In this document: positions 11,446 through 22,344 of the stretch, in pieces
Position numbering within the stretch: position 1 is the stretch's first letter
Layout of the letters: every line of letters begins with the position of its first letter
NCBI RefSeq assembly: GCF_000471905.2
Contig: NW_006498549.1
Span: 2,251,448 to 2,315,447 of the forward strand
DNA length: 64,000 nucleotides
From: Amborella trichopoda
Taxonomy: Eukaryota > Streptophyta > Magnoliopsida > Amborellales > Amborellaceae
Direction of reading: 5' to 3'
Made by a program: the position numbers and the translations under genes
The notes under the pieces: generated by a model
Seen by the model: only the letters and a program-made list of their open reading frames with translations
Told to the model about the DNA's origin: nothing
Database searches by the model: none

Positions 11446-12458
11446 CTATTGTCATTAAATCTATAACGTCAAAAAACCTCCAGGGACAAAATTTGGACTA
11501 AATCAGACCTTCTAGAACCATTTTGGGACCACATTATCATAAAAGGTGGTTTTTACACTATTTCAGTATAGCTTTGGTGAACAAGTATCCATTTATGGAA
11601 ACTGTGTTTTCACCTATGGGGATGATTTTCAACTGCTCATAATTCAATCGTCTGGAATCAAAACAAGCTCAAATTCGGACACAAGCTAGGTCTCAATGAC
11701 TCGGTCATTTTGATATATGTCATGTGTCATGACGTGGCCCGAGACAAAAATTTTGTAGAGATAAGATGAGTCTGAAACCATAAAAATTAGAATTTTAAAA
11801 GAGTACATGTCATATAATACGAAGCAATAACTCGAGATCCGTAAGTCTAATCTGCACGAAATTAGGTCTGTTGCTACAGCATCGCGAAGGGCTACAAGTT
11901 TGGTATACCTTTTATGTTCAGTTAAAGGATGGATAACATGAATTTCAATGTTGAAGATGACAAGAGTTTCTCGATCTCCGAAATCCCATTTTCTGGGGAA
12001 TTCTCGAATTTGGAAATTGTTCAAACGGAAACCAAATTGGACGAAATTTAGTGCAAAACGATGGTGACAATGTCCCTTTTAATTTGTGATCAAAATGAGG
12101 ACTTGTAATATTGTGGATCGCATTGGATTGGTGGACGAAGCTTATGGACTTGGTTAGATTTTTTCCCTTCCATGAAAAATATGTTTCAAAGGGCATCAAA
12201 ATGTCCGTGATTGATCAAGCATTGATTCCACGATGATCGATAGCTCAAATCACTATCGTAAGCGTCTGAAAAATCTCCTGAAGTCTAGCAATGGCAAGCG
12301 GCCCCGCATGGAGGGATGGCTTTGTCATTTGCTGAAAGAACTAAGGGGTATTTTGATAATTTTATCAAAAAACGTGATTTTTTTTTAAATCCATTAAATT
12401 GTAATTTTCCATAATTTTTACTAGTTTTGAGTATTCCACCCATGTTTTGTGGTTGCTC

Positions 12459-12465
12459 TATATAA
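12459..12465 (+). promoter_or_regulatory. LTR TATA box
   Basis: CTCTATATAAGTGAGC lies 46 bp upstream of AATAAA. The compact TATA to AATAAA spacing matches the other LTR copies in the window (about 70 bp). Confidence 0.7.
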
Positions 12466-12504
12466 GTGAGCTTAAGTCATTTGTAAACCTAAGTTTAGAA
12501 GCAT

Positions 12505-12510
12505 AATAAA
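12505..12510 (+). terminator. LTR poly(A) signal AATAAA
   Basis: GCATAATAAAACTTGGG lies just downstream of the TATA box. It would be bypassed near the 5' start and used in the 3' LTR. Confidence 0.6.
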
Positions 12511-12603
12511 ACTTGGGCTTTTGCCCCTTCAAGCCTTTGATTGTGCATACCTTCTAACTTCAAGAGAGAGGAGAGAGAAATTTATCACTTTGGGTGATTT
12601 TCC

Positions 12604-12832
12604 TTGGAGCTCGTACTTCCTACTCCCAACTTCCAAACCCTCAACTTCCAACTCCTAGCTTACAAACTTCCCACTTTCAACTCCCAACTTCCAAACCTCC
12701 CACTTCCAATTCCCAACTTCGAAACCTCCTACTTCCAATTCCCAACTATCAAACCTCCCACATCTAACTCCCAACTTCCAAACCTTCCTTACTTCTAACT
12801 TCCAACTCCCTAGAACCTCAAACTTCCTATTC
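12604..12832 (+). repeat. CAACTTCCAA minisatellite in LTR leader
   Basis: About ten degenerate units of the motif CCCAACTTCCAAACCTCC (period mostly 18-20 bp) lie in this block. Frames on both strands over it are repeat artefacts. Confidence 0.85.
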
Positions 12833-13009
12833 CTTACATCGTACACCTCACCTTAGATCACCATACACCCTATCTATACACTACCCTAACCCACTTAGGT
12901 TCATTCATCTTAGACCTAGACCCCAACCTTAACACCCAAGATCAAGACATCTTTCTAAGTAGCACTCAAAAGGGATCCTCAAAGGCACACATAAATCCAA
13001 GTCGGCTTA

Positions 13010-14990
13010 GGTTCACTCTCTCTCTTCTTTCTCTTTCTTCTCTCTCTCTTCTTTCTCATTCTAAATATCTCTATCTCTCTCTAACTCATAAACTTATTTC
13101 ATTCTATTTTTATTTCATTATGTCTTTGTTTTCTTTGTTTACTCATTGCTTCTTCCATTCTTGAGCACTCAATTCAGGGTCTTTCTGATGTAGTGCCCTA
13201 GGATTCTAAGTCTCGGATTGCTACTCTAACCACCTTCTCGTACAGTGAACTCGAGTCATAAGAGACGTTGAGTCTCTTGCACCCAGTTACGCTATTAGGG
13301 TCATCCTGAGTCAGATTTTATTAGAGTTCCAACCCTTTTACTGCTCTAATCACCAAGTCATACAATGTTCGGGTTGTGAGGAGCTTTATCTCTCTCTCTC
13401 TCTCTCACTTTCTTCTCTCCCTTGATCATTTTAAGGGGGCTCTTTGGGTTAGTTACATAGTTATAAGCTCCGTCTTGTAACTCCACTTTCCAAATCCTCC
13501 AGGTACCAAGGCTTTGAGTCTGGTGCTTTTTCCTTATCTCCCCTAATACCTCTTGGGAGAGGTTACGCCGGAAGGCTGCCCAATTTTCAGGTCATCCTTT
13601 CACTCCTTTCATCTCATCTTCTTCTTCTCACCTCTAAACTAAACCCTCATTAGTTCACTCTCATTCTTCTCTTTCTCCTCTTTCTTCTCTATCTTTTCTT
13701 CTTCTCTATCCCTCTAACCCTTACTTCTCTCATATTTTATCTTTCCTTCTAAGCTCAGACAACTCTCGCGAGGCTCTTTGGAAGTGATTTCACAATAGTA
13801 TAGAACTGCAGACCTCACTTTCCAGCTCAGAGGTGATTTCTCGACAATCTAAAACTACGAACCTCACTATCTAGAATCCTCCGAAGTGCTCTTGACTTTA
13901 GTCTTAATGTCTAAGGACCTTTCTAGTGTTTCTGGTTACCTTCTTAGAGAGGAGATGCCAGAAAGATGTTAGAGTTTTGAGAGGCTTTCTCTTTCTTATA
14001 TTCTCATTCCTTTCTCATAGCATCTCTTATTTCTCTATTCATCTTCTTCTTCGTTACTCATTAGGGGGGCTTTACGGAAATGAGTCCACAGTAGTCTAGA
14101 ACTGTAGACTTCACTCTTTAGCTTCCGAGGTGATTTCTCGACACTCTAGAACTACGGACCACGCTCTCCTGAATCCCTTGGGATACTTGTGGCCTCCAAG
14201 CCTAGTATCTTCCTTGTCTCTTATAATACCTCTTAAGAGAGGTGACGCCAATTCCCGAGCCTTTTCTTTCCCTCTCTTCTTTCTTTTCCCTTCTTTTTTT
14301 CTCTTTCTTCTCTTCTTTCCCTTTCTTCTGTCTCTCTTTGACTCTCTTTCTTTCACCTAGGTCATGGACCCACGCCATAGGTGGGTCTGCCCCCCTCTCT
14401 CTATTTTGTCCTCTCTCACCCTCTCTCACCTTCTCTCACCACCTCGTCTAAGTCACGGACCCTTGCCCTAGGCGGGTACGTCATCTCCCACTCTCTTTTA
14501 CTCTCTCGCTCTCTTTCATTCATAGACTAGGTCATAGACCCGCACCATAGGTGGGTCCATTCCTCTCTCTCTCTATATCTTACTCTCTCTCGCCCTCATT
14601 CCTCACCTCCTAAGCTACAGACTAGTGCCATAGGCTAGTCTGTCCCTCCTTACTCCCTTCATCTATCTCTCTCATCATCTCTCCACCGCCACCTAGACCC
14701 GGATCCATGCCATAGGTGGGTCCGCTTTATCCCTTCATCTCTCTAACTCTCTCACTCTAATACTCCACTCTTTCTTACTCACACCCTCATCTCTCATTCA
14801 TCCACATTGATTTCATTATTTATTTTTCACTGAATCCCCTGAGATACTTGTGGTCTCCAAGCTCAGTATTTTTTTTGTCTCCGATAATACCTCTCGAGAG
14901 AGGTGATGCTGGAAGGCTGCCAAATTTCTAGCTCAGTTTCCTCTTGTCTATTCTCTACTTCTTCTTTTATAATCATTCTCAACCCCTCTA
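13010..14990 (+). repeat. Polypyrimidine tracts alternating with short palindromes (array B)
   Basis: CTCTCT-rich tracts alternate with short inverted repeats such as GACCCACGCCATAGGTGGGTC (14363-14387) and its relatives at about 14455-14480, 14527-14557, 14620-14642 and 14695-14730. A second repeated block, about 150-200 bp long (TTCACAGTAGTCTAGAACTGC...AGAGAGGTGACGCC), occurs two to three times at 13780-14250 and again in part at 14830-14910. The array lies downstream of the LTR TATA box, so it belongs to the transcript leader. Confidence 0.75.
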
Positions 14991-15363
14991 AGCTTTAGTT
15001 TAGACCCCCAAATTATTACCAATAGGAGGAGACCCCAAAGTATACCTTAAAGGCCATTTTGAGTGTGTAATGTGCAGGAAAGCGAGGGAACCAAGTTCAA
15101 ACCACGCTGCAAGGATAACTAGAGGGCTTTCGAGATGATCTAAGAGGGCGAATAGCCCGGACGCGTCCCTCGAATCCAACATGGCAAGGTAGGTGCTTGA
15201 GACCGTATTTGTCGATAAAATTTCTCTTTGTTGGTTCATCCGCCCCACAAGCACATGTGCGCACATGCGCATGGGCCTTGCGATTGTTTGAAGGAGGTTT
15301 CCTTCGACCGGGTCACACATATTTGGGTCGACTCGAGACTACAAGAAATCAGGCCCAACCAAC

Positions 15364-15386
15364 TAGTGTCTCCACTGGGGATGCGC
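15364..15386 (+). promoter_or_regulatory. PBS-like site of element B (diverged)
   Basis: TAGTGTCTCCACTGGGGAT follows the LTR end after a short spacer. It aligns with the better kept PBS at 53312-53330 (TGGCGACTCC...). The first bases are altered, so tRNA priming here is doubtful. Confidence 0.5.
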
Positions 15387-15389
15387 CAC

Positions 15390-17212
15390 CCTATCATTGG
15401 TTAGGTTTGCTCGCAAACTTTCACAACACTTAAAAATGGTTATGGGGTGTACTAACCCTTCTTATTACCGAGTTGAGGACTTTATGATTCCCACACCCGT
15501 GAATATGTCCTTTGGGGGTAAGGGTTTTCAACCTACATCTCCTCTCCTTCTTTTGCGATGCAACCAAACTGCTCGCACTTGGGCTTCGGCCCAACTTAAG
15601 GAAAGAAGGGGACCCCTTAATCACCCTCTACCCCCATTAACGACCAGTCCATTAATGCCAAATGCATGGGTGTTTCTAAAACCACCACCTCTCATGCTCA
15701 CACAGATATTTGTGGGTCCTCCACCAGTCTCAATCATAAGAGTGGCCCTAAGGCCACTCCCCCTCCTCATGCAACCGGCTCTTCTAAAGCCGTTGCGAAT
15801 GTGGGTAACAAGAAGGTCACCCCTAATTCTTCTTTCCACATGCGTGCTGGTGGTTTCAACATCACATCTCACACACCCCAAATCGGCCGTTCAATCGCTC
15901 ACCCATCTCAATCGAAGGACCACAAGGTCACTCAACACACTTTCACACCCACTATGAAAAATGACCTAGTCGTTGGTTACTTTTCTCAACCTCGAGTCTT
16001 TTGCACACTTTGGGTCTCTTGGAACTCAGACCCCCTATCAAGAGTGACTTTCAAGTCACTCCAATTTCATCGCATACTATTCACTTAGCTTGAGCCAGCT
16101 CAAATGCCAACCCCCATAGGTCAAATGAGCACATATATTTTCATGAAAACATTGGTGGCCATAAGGTCGCTCCAATCACTAAGGTTGACATCCCAAAGGC
16201 CGGACATTCTACCTCACTAAGGGTTGCCCCCAATGCTTCCCTAAACACATCTTTGGACTTTGCACACGCAAGCAGGTATGACATTGATTCTTAGGGAAAA
16301 TGTGAAAAGAATCCAAAAGAACTGCTCACCTTCGCTAGGGGGCAATTCTACCCGACCATCAAGAAGGGAAAAAATAGTCAAGCCCAGATATGGGGCCAGG
16401 AGACCAAGATGTTGAAAGCCGGACTTAAGAGCAAAGAAGATTCTTCCTCTCAAAAGGAGAACCCCTTCTTCGCCCTAGCTACCCTTGGCGTCAGTGAGGT
16501 CGAAGAAGCCTGCCACATGATATAGGTCAAAGAGGTCGCTCGGGGCATAGTGCGGCCAGTTATTTATAAGGTCTAAATTTTGGCTTGAGGCAAAGAGCCA
16601 ATCTGACACCAACTACCCCATAGGATCCAGACAAGTTGAGCCACTACCCATTGAAGCCCCTAAGCCAGAACTTGCTTGGCTTGAACTTGTTGCAGCTCAG
16701 ATCCTCAAAGAATCTTCAGTCAGGGCACCCAAAGCAACAACCTTCTCGAGGCAACTAGGTCCAAGCATGTCATGATGTCGAAGCCCAAGACTACTCAATC
16801 TGATCTCGGGGCAGTTCATGAGTCCGAAGAAGTCTCACTTAGACTCATCTTGAGCTAGGAAACACCAATTTAGGATAGTTCCCAAATGAGATGGAAGCTG
16901 AACCCATGAACATGGCAAAGGCCTAAATCCATGACAAGGGCTCGACTATGCCAGTTAGTCCCAAGTCGCCCATGATCAAGAAGCAAAAATTTGTCCTTCC
17001 TACATTCATGAGGAGCCTATTATGTAAGGGTAATTCTAAAGTTTTGACAAAGGAAGAAATTGAGTCGGGGAAGTTATAAAATATGCAGGAAAGAGTATTG
17101 TTGGCCCCACTAAATAAGCCATTATATGCTCGCTTAAGCAATGTATCCTCTAGATGGTGCAAGTTCTGAACCAAGAGGACATTGGTTTTACTACCATGTT
17201 TCAAGAGAATGG
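15390..17212 (+). pseudogene. Decayed gag-leader/linker region of element B
   Basis: This region is low in recognisable motifs and coding-like only in patches: 15397-15957 and 15666-16088 are open in two different frames. One patch, rich in Ser, Thr, His and Pro (about 15680-15960), resembles the leader at 53770-54130 of the plus-strand element (both contain TSHTH or TSHAH followed by GSST). A short block EEACHMI near 16500 resembles QEACHMV near 57450, which lies just before pol in that element. No gag core or protease is visible, so internal deletion is likely. The region ends abruptly where the minus-strand Tat LTR begins at 17213. Confidence 0.45.
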
Positions 17213-17919
17213 TGTTTATGATGAAAATCAAATAGATATTCCGAAGAAGATCTCCCAGATCTGACACCTTAAACTAAATGAAAATGCAAGAAATAAAGTG
17301 GTAAAGAAAGTGGGACAAATCGAATTCATATCTGAGGTTAGATCTGACAGGAAATGAGCAGATCTGCACTTAGATCAGTGGCAGGACCAGCATGATCCAG
17401 AGAGTCCAAAACACGATTTTAAAGTGAATAGGTCGATCAAAATGAAATTAAAACAGTAAAGAAGAATAAAAAAGAAGAAGAAAGGAAATTGATACCAAAC
17501 CGGGCCAGATGGCCTGGGACTCTCGAGCCTTCTGGGGCTCGCCCGTATCAGAACCGGTCCTCTTTTCTCTCTTTGAGTTGGATGTTCATCAGCAAATATT
17601 AATTGAGTAGGGTTGTTCCCTGGAAAATGGCTTAGAACTAGGGTTCTCAGGCTTAGGTTAGATAGAGTTTTCTCTTCGAGTTTTTCTCTCAGATCTTTAT
17701 CTCCTGCAGCACTTTAGGGTTTTTATCTCTATCCCAGGTTTCAATCTTTCTCCTAGGGTTTCTATCTCTGAAGTCTCCCCTGTTTCTGTTTCTGTCTCTG
17801 TCCCCCTCTAAATAGTCTCAAAAAGATGCAAAAAGGGGGCCAAAATTGTTGGGAAGGATATCCTCCTGTAAAATACAAATCCCCCCAACCAAAGATACCA
17901 TTTTTGAGAGGCGGATTTG

Positions 17920-18080
17920 GGCGGCACGAGGAGTGCTGCCCAATTAAATTCAAAACAAATCAAAAATTGATTTGGCACTGATTGGAACTGGGCGGCATGG
18001 GTCATGTCGCCTGAGCGGCACGTCCTGTGTTGCTTAGGCGGCACACTCAGTGTCGCCTGGGTGGCACGCCGTACATACCA
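17920..18080 (-). repeat. Tandem GC-rich hairpin motifs in the LTR
   Basis: Four units of about 23-24 bp have the form GGCGGCAC(N)GTGTCGCC, for example GCGGCACACTCAGTGTCGCC. The same motif returns at 19520-19625 and 29375-29505 in other parts of this element. Confidence 0.8.
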
Positions 18081-18205
18081 ATTTGGTTCAAATTGATAAT
18101 TTTCACTTCTGGTGTGTTCCTCAGTCTCTTGTGAAGCTCTGAGAGAAAATTTGGGTCATAACAAATTTTTTACTATTTTTAATGATTTTGTTTGGTAAAA
18201 TAGGG

Positions 18206-18213
18206 CATTTATA
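18206..18213 (-). promoter_or_regulatory. LTR TATA box (minus strand)
   Basis: The minus strand reads CCTATAAATGCCC about 165 bp inside the LTR start. It is the probable core promoter of the 3' LTR copy. Confidence 0.55.
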
Positions 18214-18378
18214 GGAATCTGGGTCACAACAATGCATTTGCAGGGTTTTGGGCAGGCCAAATGGTTCTGGATCATGAGGTAGGCTATGTGAACTATGGAT
18301 TTGGGTTTATTAGGTTAAGTGTGGTCTTAAGGGCTCGAGAAACCACATAATTTGCCAGTTTAAAATAGGGTGTCTACA

Positions 18379-18392
18379 GTTGCCCCTCTTTT
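18379..18392 (-). promoter_or_regulatory. Polypurine tract (PPT)
   Basis: The minus strand reads AAAAGAGGGGCAAC immediately before the LTR start TGTAGACACC. This is the canonical position and composition for plus-strand priming, and it fixes both the orientation and the LTR boundary. Confidence 0.88.
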
Positions 18393-19119
18393 ACACTCCC
18401 TGTCCTTCGAGGGATAGGCGAGTGGGAAAGGAGTAGACACTCTGGCATTCCCTATCCTTCGAGGGGTAGGTGAACGTCAGAGATAAAGAAAAAATATTTA
18501 ATTTTGTCCTGACATCACGTAGTCAGAGGGCATACCAACTAATCCCTCCAAGTCATTGTGCTCATCGAGCTCACCCACCTAGGGCATTTTTCCTCCTAGG
18601 GTTTTTTGGCGTGAGATGTTGATGAGTTACACAAGCTTGAAACTAGAGTTGGATTTTCTGGCCATGCCACTTAACTTTAGGGGTGTTCACAATTTGAATT
18701 TTTAACCCTAGCATTTTCTTTGATCTCCTTAGGGTTTCCTAAGGCTGTCTATAGGGAAAGGCTTTCTATAAGAAGAGACTTGTTCGGCAAAATCCGAAGT
18801 GAGGGACAACGCAGCAACGCGGCAATCGCAGTAAACGCGATAATCATCATATATGAGTGTCCAAGCTCTTTCGTTTTAAAATAATTTTTAGAAATTTTAT
18901 AAGTAGGGGGAGATTTGAAATAGAACTGGAGTAGGGATAGGCTACGATTTTAACAAAGAAATTAAAGTTTTGAAAACACAAGACATATAGTGAAAATTTT
19001 AAAAAGAGGAAGATATTTCGAAAACAAGGTCAGTTAGCAGTTTTAACTCCTGCAACCACAGAACCCTCTAAGAAGTTCAACGTCATGCAACGATAGACTG
19101 TACACCTGACCCTTTTATG

Positions 19120-19435
19120 TCACACGGGGATAGACAGAATACACCCAACCCTTTTACGTCATACGGGGATAAATGTTTTTCGTTGATCAGGGTGGTTGTG
19201 CCCTAAACACATCCGACCTTTTACGTCATATGGGGACAGATGTTACCTGTCTCGGCTCTTTTATGTTGCACGAGTATGACGTTGAACTGGATACACCCGA
19301 CCTTTAGTGTCATACGGGGCTAGACGTATTCCATTGAATAGGGTGGTTGTGCCCTGAACACACCCGAGCTTCTGCGTCATATGGGGATAGACGTTACCTA
19401 TCTCGGCTCTTTTACATCACACGAGTTTGACGTTT
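19120..19435 (-). repeat. 151-bp tandem duplication in the 3' UTR
   Basis: GGTGGTTGTGCCCT occurs at 19191 and at 19342, a 151-bp period. Flanking blocks (ACGTCATACGGGGATAGACG, CTCGGCTCTTTTA) repeat in the same order. Each unit contains two or three copies of a GTCATACGGGG submotif. Confidence 0.85.
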
Positions 19436-19519
19436 GAACTGAATTGGCTTTGGTTGGCAGTTTAGGCTCATGCCCCTGAGGAGCATTTTCTTCTTCCTTT
19501 TTTTTTTTGATTAACGGGT

Positions 19520-19625
19520 TGGGTGACATGGACTATGTCGCCCGGGCGGCACGCCAAGCAAATATTTTTTTTATATATCTATATATATATGGGGTGGGCG
19601 ACATGGGTCGTGTCGCCTTGACGAT
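19520..19625 (-). repeat. GGCGACAT hairpin pair around a (TA)n tract
   Basis: GGGTGACATGGACTATGTCGCCC and GGGCGACATGGGTCGTGTCGCC flank an AT-rich TATATATCTATATATATAT spacer. Both are variants of the hairpin seen in the LTR of the same element. Confidence 0.7.
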
Positions 19626-20639
19626 TGATTCATTGAAGTAGAGGGAACAAGTTATTTGCACACACTTTTTAAACTGATTTTTTTTTAACAAACTCAGCCC
19701 CCCTAGTTGTAGGGTTTTTATCTCGAATTTCTGACTATTGGGTCATTTGCACACACACATGGGGATAAGTTTGCCTCATTTTTGCCTCAGGGGATCCAGT
19801 CGAGAGAAAAAAGCTCCCAGACTAGCCAATTTCATCGTTACCGAGGTTCACCCATCTCTGATATGTGGTAGTTAGTAGTTATACTCGTATACTCGTATAA
19901 CCATGGAGTGCCTGACTATTTTTAAGCCTTCATAACAGGCATAGAAAGTGGGCTTCGAGTACGAGCCAGATTGACTAACAGTTTAGCCTCTTGTAGTGAT
20001 GGAGGAAGTCCTTTTTTTTTAAAGGGTTTTTGAGAATGGATGGTTTTAACAGATCAGATTGAAAAGGCATTTTCAAAAGGGATGGGCTTTATAGTTTTGC
20101 CACCTGTAGGTCCTTTGGTGGTCATATTCTTTATCAAGTTTTTCCCAAAGATGATGAGAGGATTTCTTGTGGGATCATGAGAACTCAAAACTCTCGAAGT
20201 TGTCTTTTTACATTTGGAGCTTTCATCCTGTGCTTCGCGGATTCATAAAGAGTTCTCTAGATTCTTGCCGGGCTTCCATCTTAGAGAGGTCTCGATGTTA
20301 TCCCAGGGTTTGTCGAAGTCACTTTGGTTTTCCATTCATGTCACCCTTCCACATCTTTCTGAGTTCTTCATCCTTAGGATCTGCTTGTGTAGTATTATTG
20401 GAACTTGTAAGTATTTGTCTGTACTTGAGTGTTTTGAATTGAATGCTCCTTCTTGGAGATTTTTTTTATTCTTTTTTACCCATGATGCCTTTTTAGGTTT
20501 TCACCACATCCATTTTTTTTTTATATTTTTGCTTTTCCATTCTTTCATTTTTTTTCTTTTGTAATGCCTTTTCAGGTTTTCACCACTCTTTTGAGCCCAT
20601 TATGGGTAATATTTTCTGAGATACAACGCATTAATGGGG

Positions 20640-21480
20640 TCATTGAGTTCATACCCCTCCTTCTTTGAGTACCATGTCTCCTTCTTTGAATTGCCGAGGA
20701 ACAACTTTTCTTTGGCATGCTCTCTGGACCCTACGCTGATACGTAATGATATTTTGTGTCACTCGTAGTCGTCTTTCATCCAAATTAATGAGAGCAGCGA
20801 TTCAATCTTCGATCTTTTGTTCCTCATCTGAATTTCTATGAATGTGCACTCGGAGAGATGGTATCTCAACTTCAATGGGTAGCATTGCTTCTATACCATA
20901 CAGTAATGAGTATCGGGTCATGCCGGTAGGAGTCTTCTCAGTTGTCCAGTGGGCCCATAGGGCGTCGTTTAGGTTTTCGTGCCAATATTTGCTACCTTCT
21001 ATTATTCTGTCTATTATTCTGTGCAGTCCTTTATTTGTGGCCTCTGCTTGTCCATGTCCTTTAGGGTAGTAAGGTGGGGAGAATTTCTACGTTATCCCGA
21101 ACTTTTTACATACCTTAGTGACCCTTCCATTTTTGAAATTAGATCCATCGTCAGTAATGATTGACTCAGGGACACCAAATTTGAATACAATGTTGTTCTT
21201 TATGAAATGGGCAACATGTTGTCCTTTTATTTTAACAAAGGATGCGACCTCTACCCATTTTGTGAAGTACTATGTAGCCGTTAATATAAAACAGTGGCCG
21301 TTTCAGGCTTTTGGTGATATCATGCCAATGATATCAAGACCCCACATGGAAAATGGCCATACGGGGGGTGTTGAATTGAGTGGTACGGATAGTGCATGGT
21401 GGGCCCGTAATAGCCTTGGCCCTAGATTTTTTGAGCTAAGGTGGCTACTCTAGAATGACCTCCTTCATTGTGTAACTTTG
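20640..21480 (-). pseudogene. Integrase (rve core plus C-terminal part) of the Tat element
   Basis: Minus-strand translation gives, in order, LHNEGGH (zinc-binding region, about 21475), WPFSMWGLDIIG (first catalytic Asp, about 21330), YFTKWVEV, ITDDGSNF (second Asp, about 21150), KFSPPYYPKGHGQAEATNK (catalytic Glu, about 21060) and LLYGIEAMLPIEVEIPS. The DDE residues are therefore all still there. Stops interrupt the frame, for example in GLDIIGMISPKA-stop and before YFTKW. The protein would insert element cDNA into the host chromosome. Related Tat integrases share the spacing. Confidence 0.88.
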
Positions 21481-21487
21481 TCAGTAC

Positions 21488-22344
21488 TTAGTCGATTTCT
21501 AGCAGATCGAGACACCGTAAAATGATGTCATCGAAGGATTTCTTGAATAGGAGGTCACCTCTTACTAATAATCCCATAGAAAATCTTTGAAGGGCTTCTT
21601 TATCCTTTTTTATGGCTCCTTCGAGGTAAAGCCCATCTTGCAGCAGGGACAGAACATCGTGGAACCATGGGTTTGCTTTAGTTAGCGCATCTGAAACCAC
21701 GAGAGACAGTTCCCCATCGTTCTCATTTTCTTGCTCTATTTCTTTTTCGAGCCTTGGTGAGGAAGAGTCATGTTTGTTCCTGATGTGGAATGGAAGCGTG
21801 GTGATTTCTGGAGGAATATAAACCATTGAAGCAAGGGTCGTAAGGGTATCGGCGAACCAATTATTTTCCCTAGTTACGCGCTGAAAGGTGATTTTCGTAA
21901 AGTATGAAATCATCTTTTCCACCTTTTCTTGATAGGGTTTGACCTTTTCTTTTATCACCCNNNNNNNNNNNNNNNNNNNNNNNNNNNNNNNNNNNNNNNN
22001 NNNNNNNNNNNNNNNNNNNNNNNNNNNNNNNNNNNNNNNNNNNNNNNNNNNNNNNNNNNNNNNNNNNNNNNNNNNNNNNNNNNNNNNNNNNNNNNNNNNN
22101 NNNNNNNNNNNNNNNNNNNNNNNNNNNNNNNNNNNNNNNNNNNNNNNNNNNNNNNNNNNNNNNNNNNNNNNNNNNNNNNNNNNNNNNNNNNNNNNNNNNN
22201 NNNNNNNNNNNNNNAGAATTCTCAAGCCCGATTATCAAGGCTTCGTATTCAGCAACGTTATTGGTACATGGGAAATTCAATCTGATGGCTATTGGCATTA
22301 AAATCTTCTCGAGTGAGCATAATATGACTCCTATACTTGACCCT
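21488..22344 (-). pseudogene. Second (archaeal-type) RNase H of the Tat element, with assembly gap
   Basis: ELYFDGAKNE (about 22345-22370) begins the domain, and CTNNVAEYEALIIGLEN (about 22220-22272) holds its conserved NNxAEYEAL motif. After the gap (21961-22214) the frame resumes with VTRENNWFADTLTTLAS, the end of the domain, followed by a linker with NPWFHDVLSLLQDG that leads into the integrase zinc finger. A second RNase H at this position is diagnostic for the plant Tat lineage. The stretch between the motifs is not sequenced, so its catalytic state is unknown. Confidence 0.82.
21961..22214. other. Assembly gap (254 N)
   Basis: Bases are unknown. Frames reported across this run are meaningless. 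Confidence 0.99.

Larger units (their letters stand above)
11460..15361 (+). mobile_element. Tat-type Ty3/gypsy LTR, copy B (plus strand)
   Basis: This is a long LTR-like block with TATA box (12459-12465), poly(A) signal (12505-12510), a transcribed leader full of pyrimidine tracts and hairpins, and an end ...CCCAACCA at 15361 next to a PBS-like site. Its last 300 bp (GAGGGCTTTC...GATCTAAGAGGGCG...) are clearly related to the LTR ends at 38.0-38.3, 50.9-51.2 and 53.0-53.3 kb. The left boundary is not defined, because the copia remnant abuts it near 11450. The second LTR is absent. Confidence 0.6.
17213..18378 (-). mobile_element. 3' LTR of the minus-strand Tat element
   Basis: On the minus strand the LTR starts TGTAGACACCC at 18378 and ends CATCATAAACA at 17213 (1166 bp). 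The part from 17213 to about 17885 aligns with 29662-30330 on the right. It carries a TATA box at 18206-18213 (minus strand), a CTATTTAG box near 17810, and a GGCGGCAC...GTGTCGCC hairpin cluster at 17920-18080. Confidence 0.88.
18393..20630 (-). other. 3' UTR of the minus-strand Tat element
   Basis: This is a stretch of about 2.2 kb between integrase and PPT without a recognisable domain. It contains the 151-bp direct repeat (19120-19435), a GGCGACAT hairpin pair (19520-19625) and scattered short frames. Tat-lineage elements are known for long variable 3' untranslated regions. The plus-strand frames at 20167-20564 are rich in Phe and Ser and look like shadows. Confidence 0.6.

Noticed and set aside
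12604..12846. Frames on both strands with repeated peptide motifs
   Set aside because: They are translations of the CAACTTCCAA minisatellite.
21929..22301. Plus-strand frames of about 120 codons around the N run
   Set aside because: They are created by unknown bases read as open codons; the real coding signal is on the minus strand.
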